Positions 61,444-64,000 of a DNA stretch of 64,000 bases are shown piece by piece. A program made the position numbers and the translations under genes. The stretch's first letter is position 1; each line of letters starts with the position of its first letter. The notes beneath the pieces are model-generated. The model did no database searches, had not been told where the DNA came from, and saw only the letters and a program-made list of their open reading frames with translations. Origin of the DNA: Corynebacterium ammoniagenes DSM 20306 (lineage in GTDB: Bacteria; Actinomycetota; Actinomycetes; Mycobacteriales; Mycobacteriaceae); contig NZ_CP009244.1 in the NCBI RefSeq assembly GCF_001941425.1, positions 1,736,001-1,800,000 on the forward strand, in the 5' to 3' direction.

Positions 61444-61467
61444 CGGGCAGATGAGTCTATCTGCCCG
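61444..61467. terminator. Second hairpin between modBC and thrB
   Basis: A perfect 9-bp stem (61444-61452 with 61459-61467) and a 6-nt loop lie 10 bp after the thrB stop. No T-run follows on either side, so it may protect the 3' end or slow polymerase before the next hairpin. Confidence 0.55.
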
Positions 61468-61476
61468 GCGAAGTCT

Positions 61477-62406
61477 TTAGGCTTGTGTGACTTCGACGGT
61501 AACTGGACCGGCAATCTCGAGGTCGATAACACGAAGGCCTTGTGCACGGGCATCGTCGAGGATTTCCTCATCGATAGGCTCGGTGTGCAAAACCATCGCG
61601 GTCGGACCAGCACCGGAAAGATAAGCTGCGTAGCCACGGTTGCGCAGGCGGTTGACCCACTCTGCCGTCACCGGCAAAACATCCGAGCGGTATGGCTGGT
61701 GCAAACGGTCACGCGTGCCCTCCCAGAGCAGATCTGGGTAGCTTTGCAGGGCAGCAACTTGTACTGCGGTGCGCGAGACGTTGAATGCTGCATCAGCGTG
61801 AGTCACGTGAGATGGCAGCACGCGGCGCACAGCCTGCGTCGATGCGTGGAAATCGGGCACGAGTGCAGTCGCGCGAATATCTTCGTGCACCTTAATTTGC
61901 GCAGCCTTGTACTGCGGCTGGGAGCGACCATCGACAGGGATAGTCGTCCACGACACCACAGCTTGGCCAAGCACCGATGCCGCAGCATTATCTGGGTGTC
62001 CTTCAAAAGCGGACGATAGCTGCACTACTTGCTCAGTATCCAGTGGAAATCCTGCCAACGCATTCGCGGCGACGACGCCAGCAACTGCTGCGGATGCCGA
62101 AGAGCCCAGACCACGTGACTGCGGAATATTATTGGTGGAGACAACGCGCAATCCAGGCGCGTCGACATTCGCCGCATTCAAGCCGGAGCGAATGGCTTTT
62201 ACTACTAGGTGCGAGCCATCGCGCGGCAGATCGTCTTCGCCCTCGCCGAAGATTTCTACTTCTAAGCCCGACGGGGTAATTTCCACTTCGACGGTGTCAT
62301 AAATAGACACTGCCATGCCCAAGGTGTCATAGCCTGGGCCCAGGTTCGCCGAGGAACCTGGAACCGAGACAATAACTTTGGTGCCAACTTCTAATTCAGT
62401 ACTCAT
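61477..62406 (-). CDS. thrB: Homoserine kinase ThrB
   Basis: Phosphorylates homoserine in threonine synthesis. 309 residues of the GHMP kinase family: [22 protein letters not shown] at the start, the ATP-binding [24 protein letters not shown] near residue 95, and [14 protein letters not shown] near residue 265. It lies 30 bp after hom and is co-transcribed with it. Confidence 0.98.
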   Translation of the reverse strand: MSTELEVGTKVIVSVPGSSANLGPGYDTLGMAVSIYDTVEVEITPSGLEVEIFGEGEDDLPRDGSHLVVKAIRSGLNAANVDAPGLRVVSTNNIPQSRGLGSSASAAVAGVVAANALAGFPLDTEQVVQLSSAFEGHPDNAAASVLGQAVVSWTTIPVDGRSQPQYKAAQIKVHEDIRATALVPDFHASTQAVRRVLPSHVTHADAAFNVSRTAVQVAALQSYPDLLWEGTRDRLHQPYRSDVLPVTAEWVNRLRNRGYAAYLSGAGPTAMVLHTEPIDEEILDDARAQGLRVIDLEIAGPVTVEVTQA

Positions 62407-62436
62407 AATTGCACTATCTTAGCGGTGCCTAGTGCA

Positions 62437-63771
62437 CTAGCTATCAAGACGGAGGACAGAGTTAACTTCCTTGACCACATCCAGCTGGGTCAAGGTCTCG
62501 ACAATCTTGCGCAAGGCAGATTCACGAGCAGTGTGCGTGACCACAATCAGACGTGCGCCTTCCTCGGAGCCTTCCTGGCGAACGGTGCGCAAAGAAACAC
62601 CCTGCGAAGCGAACTCAGAAGAAATAGCGGCGAGAACACCGGTGCGCTCATCTACCTGCATATCGATGTGGTAGCAGGTCAGAGCCTCGCCGGCGTCAGC
62701 GATAGGCAAGTTTGCGTAGGTATTATCCTCCGGTGCACGGCCGCCGTAAACAATGTTGCGGCTGGCACCAACGATATCGCCCACTACTGCCGATGCGGTT
62801 GGGTATCCGCCCGCACCATTTCCGTAGAACATCAAGGAACCCGCAGCCTCTGCTTCAACAAAGATCGCATTATAAGACTCAGAGACAGTAGCCAATGGGT
62901 GTTCCTTCGGGACCAAAGTGGGGTGTACGCGCGCATTAACAGCTTCCGTGCCGTCCTCGCGAGTTAAGCGCTCACAAATAGCTAGAAGTTTGATGGTGTA
63001 GCCAGCTTGATTGGCTGCTGCAATATCTTCAGACGTGACATTGGAGATGCCCTCGCAGTACACATCCTCGAAATTCACGCGGGTGTAGAAACCAAGCGAT
63101 GCCATAATTGCCGCCTTGGAGGCTGCATCGTGGCCTTCAACATCGGCGGTTGGGTCAGCTTCTGCATAACCCAGGCGAGTAGCTTCTGCCAGCGCGTCGT
63201 CGTAAGTTGCACCGGTCGACTCCATCGCATCCAGAATGAAGTTGGTGGTGCCATTAACGATGCCCGAAATACGCTGGATGTGATCGCCAGCCAAGGAACG
63301 GCGCAACATACCCACGACAGGGATAGCGGCCGCAACGGCAGCCTCGTAGTAGAGATCCACACCCGCGGCATCGGCTGCTTCTGCTAGACCATCTGCGTGT
63401 GCGGCAACAAGTGCCTTATTTGCAGTGACAACAGACTTGCCAGCATTGAGAGCGTCGAGGACCAGCTCGCGTGGGTAATCGATGCCACCGATAACTTCCA
63501 CAACCAAGTCCACGTCATCACGTGCAATCAGTGCGCGCGCGTCATCGGTAATAAGTTCTGCCGGAACACCTGGACGGTCTTTTTTCAGATCTGATACTGC
63601 GATACCGCGTACCTCAACTGGGCCGCCAATTCGCTGCGTGTAATCATTCGCATGCTCAGTCAGCAGACGAAATACCTCGGCGCCAACTGTGCCAAAGCCC
63701 AAAAGCGCAACGCCTACTGGCTGCCCTTCACCCTTGCCTGTGCGGTTGAGATCCTGGACGGTCGAAGACAT
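62437..63771 (-). CDS. hom: Homoserine dehydrogenase
   Basis: Reduces aspartate semialdehyde to homoserine. 444 residues: NAD(P)-binding GVALLGFGTVGAEVFRLLTEH near residue 20, catalytic domain with VTANKALVAAH near residue 115 and SGIVNGTTNFILDAME near residue 165, and a C-terminal ACT domain (YHIDMQVDERTGVLAAISSEFASQGVSLRTVRQ) for threonine feedback. The Shine-Dalgarno GGGGAG is 5 nt before the ATG. The gene order hom-thrB is typical. Confidence 0.98.
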   Translation of the reverse strand: MSSTVQDLNRTGKGEGQPVGVALLGFGTVGAEVFRLLTEHANDYTQRIGGPVEVRGIAVSDLKKDRPGVPAELITDDARALIARDDVDLVVEVIGGIDYPRELVLDALNAGKSVVTANKALVAAHADGLAEAADAAGVDLYYEAAVAAAIPVVGMLRRSLAGDHIQRISGIVNGTTNFILDAMESTGATYDDALAEATRLGYAEADPTADVEGHDAASKAAIMASLGFYTRVNFEDVYCEGISNVTSEDIAAANQAGYTIKLLAICERLTREDGTEAVNARVHPTLVPKEHPLATVSESYNAIFVEAEAAGSLMFYGNGAGGYPTASAVVGDIVGASRNIVYGGRAPEDNTYANLPIADAGEALTCYHIDMQVDERTGVLAAISSEFASQGVSLRTVRQEGSEEGARLIVVTHTARESALRKIVETLTQLDVVKEVNSVLRLDS

Positions 63772-63822
63772 GCGTACTCCCCAAAATTACGTGTAGTGAG
63801 ATTTTAATTTCATTCCTTGGCC

Positions 63823-63828
63823 ATCATA
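63823..63828 (-). promoter_or_regulatory. Candidate -10 element of the hom-thrB operon
   Basis: TATGAT on the minus strand lies 52 bp before the hom start. No good -35 hexamer is seen. The stretch 63829-63980 shows no gene. Confidence 0.4.
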
Positions 63829-63995
63829 CAGAACAAGCGGTCTATTTCAGCCCTCGGGTGTGAATAAAGCCGCATGTAGACACAAGAATTTTTCACGGAA
63901 AATCGCGGTACCAGTAGCAATAGCTTTCCGAACTCCTGCCAACCTCGCCCAATGTAGAGAATATAAGTCGTGCTAAAGCTACTTAAGGAGTGCTA

Positions 63996-64000
63996 ATGAC
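63996..64000 (+). CDS. Start of a divergent gene cut by the window edge
   Basis: AAGGAG at 63985-63990 precedes an ATG at 63996 by 5 nt, and TATAAG at 63963-63968 resembles a -10 region. Only the first codon and a half are inside the window, so the product cannot be identified. Confidence 0.5.

Overview
The window looks like chromosomal DNA of a Corynebacterium (Actinomycetota) of moderate G+C. This rests on gene content and order recalled from C. glutamicum and mycobacteria, not on a database search. The order hom-thrB / narKGHJI with a downstream regulator / rho-prfA-prmC-sua5-wecA-atpI-atpBEFHAGDC-DUF2550-nucS / thioredoxin-like-glgB-glgE / ABC ATPase-NUDIX-methyltransferase-etfBA-nifS / mnmA / ligA is a typical corynebacterial backbone. 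No rRNA, tRNA, CRISPR array, prophage or insertion sequence was seen.

Layout. 1-6550: a DHA2-type MFS exporter, ligA, a DEDDh exonuclease, and a small cassette of HTH regulator, serine hydrolase and small membrane protein. 6524-15942: a cysteine-free MetE-like protein, mnmA, a spermidine-synthase-like protein, a secreted GH25 muramidase, an etfB-etfA-nifS operon, and an overlapping methyltransferase/NUDIX pair. 16088-21281: an orphan ABC ATPase, then glgE-glgB for alpha-glucan synthesis. 21293-24300: a redox-inactive thioredoxin/TPR protein, a thiamine-binding-type protein, a small zinc-binding-type protein, the NucS mismatch endonuclease and a DUF2550 membrane protein. 24563-33002: the F1Fo ATP synthase operon, with an upstream atpI-like gene and a 720-bp structured non-coding leader. 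33100-39238: wecA, sua5, prmC, prfA and a Rho factor with a large disordered insert. 39554-41347: an acyl-CoA synthetase. 41433-61351: a nitrate-respiration and molybdenum block (mog, narKGHJI, arnR-like regulator, moaA, moeA, moaC, mobA, modA, fused modBC), interrupted by a large FAD/Fe-S D-lactate-dehydrogenase-type gene. 61477-63771: hom-thrB for threonine synthesis. The last bases hold a Shine-Dalgarno and ATG of a divergent gene cut by the window edge.

How it works together. The 41-61 kb block is close to a self-contained anaerobic nitrate module. It covers molybdate uptake (ModA, ModBC), most of molybdenum cofactor assembly (MoaA, MoaC, Mog, MoeA, MobA), the enzyme NarGHI, its chaperone NarJ, the transporter NarK, and a regulator with three C-terminal cysteines suited to an Fe-S sensor. 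MoaD, MoaE and MoeB are not in the window. NifS and MnmA are natural partners in tRNA 2-thiolation. PrfA and PrmC are a release factor and its methyltransferase.

Most of the window is conserved core genome. The less explained signals are regulatory or structural: a 72-nt elaborate inverted repeat after nifS, a 13-bp x4 tandem repeat at the end of the ABC ATPase gene, a structured and G-rich atp leader, two strong palindromes between mog and narK, the disordered Rho insert, the N-terminal extension of NarJ, the ModBC fusion, and the regulator/serine-hydrolase/membrane-protein cassette. I did not find a convincing, wholly new biological system.
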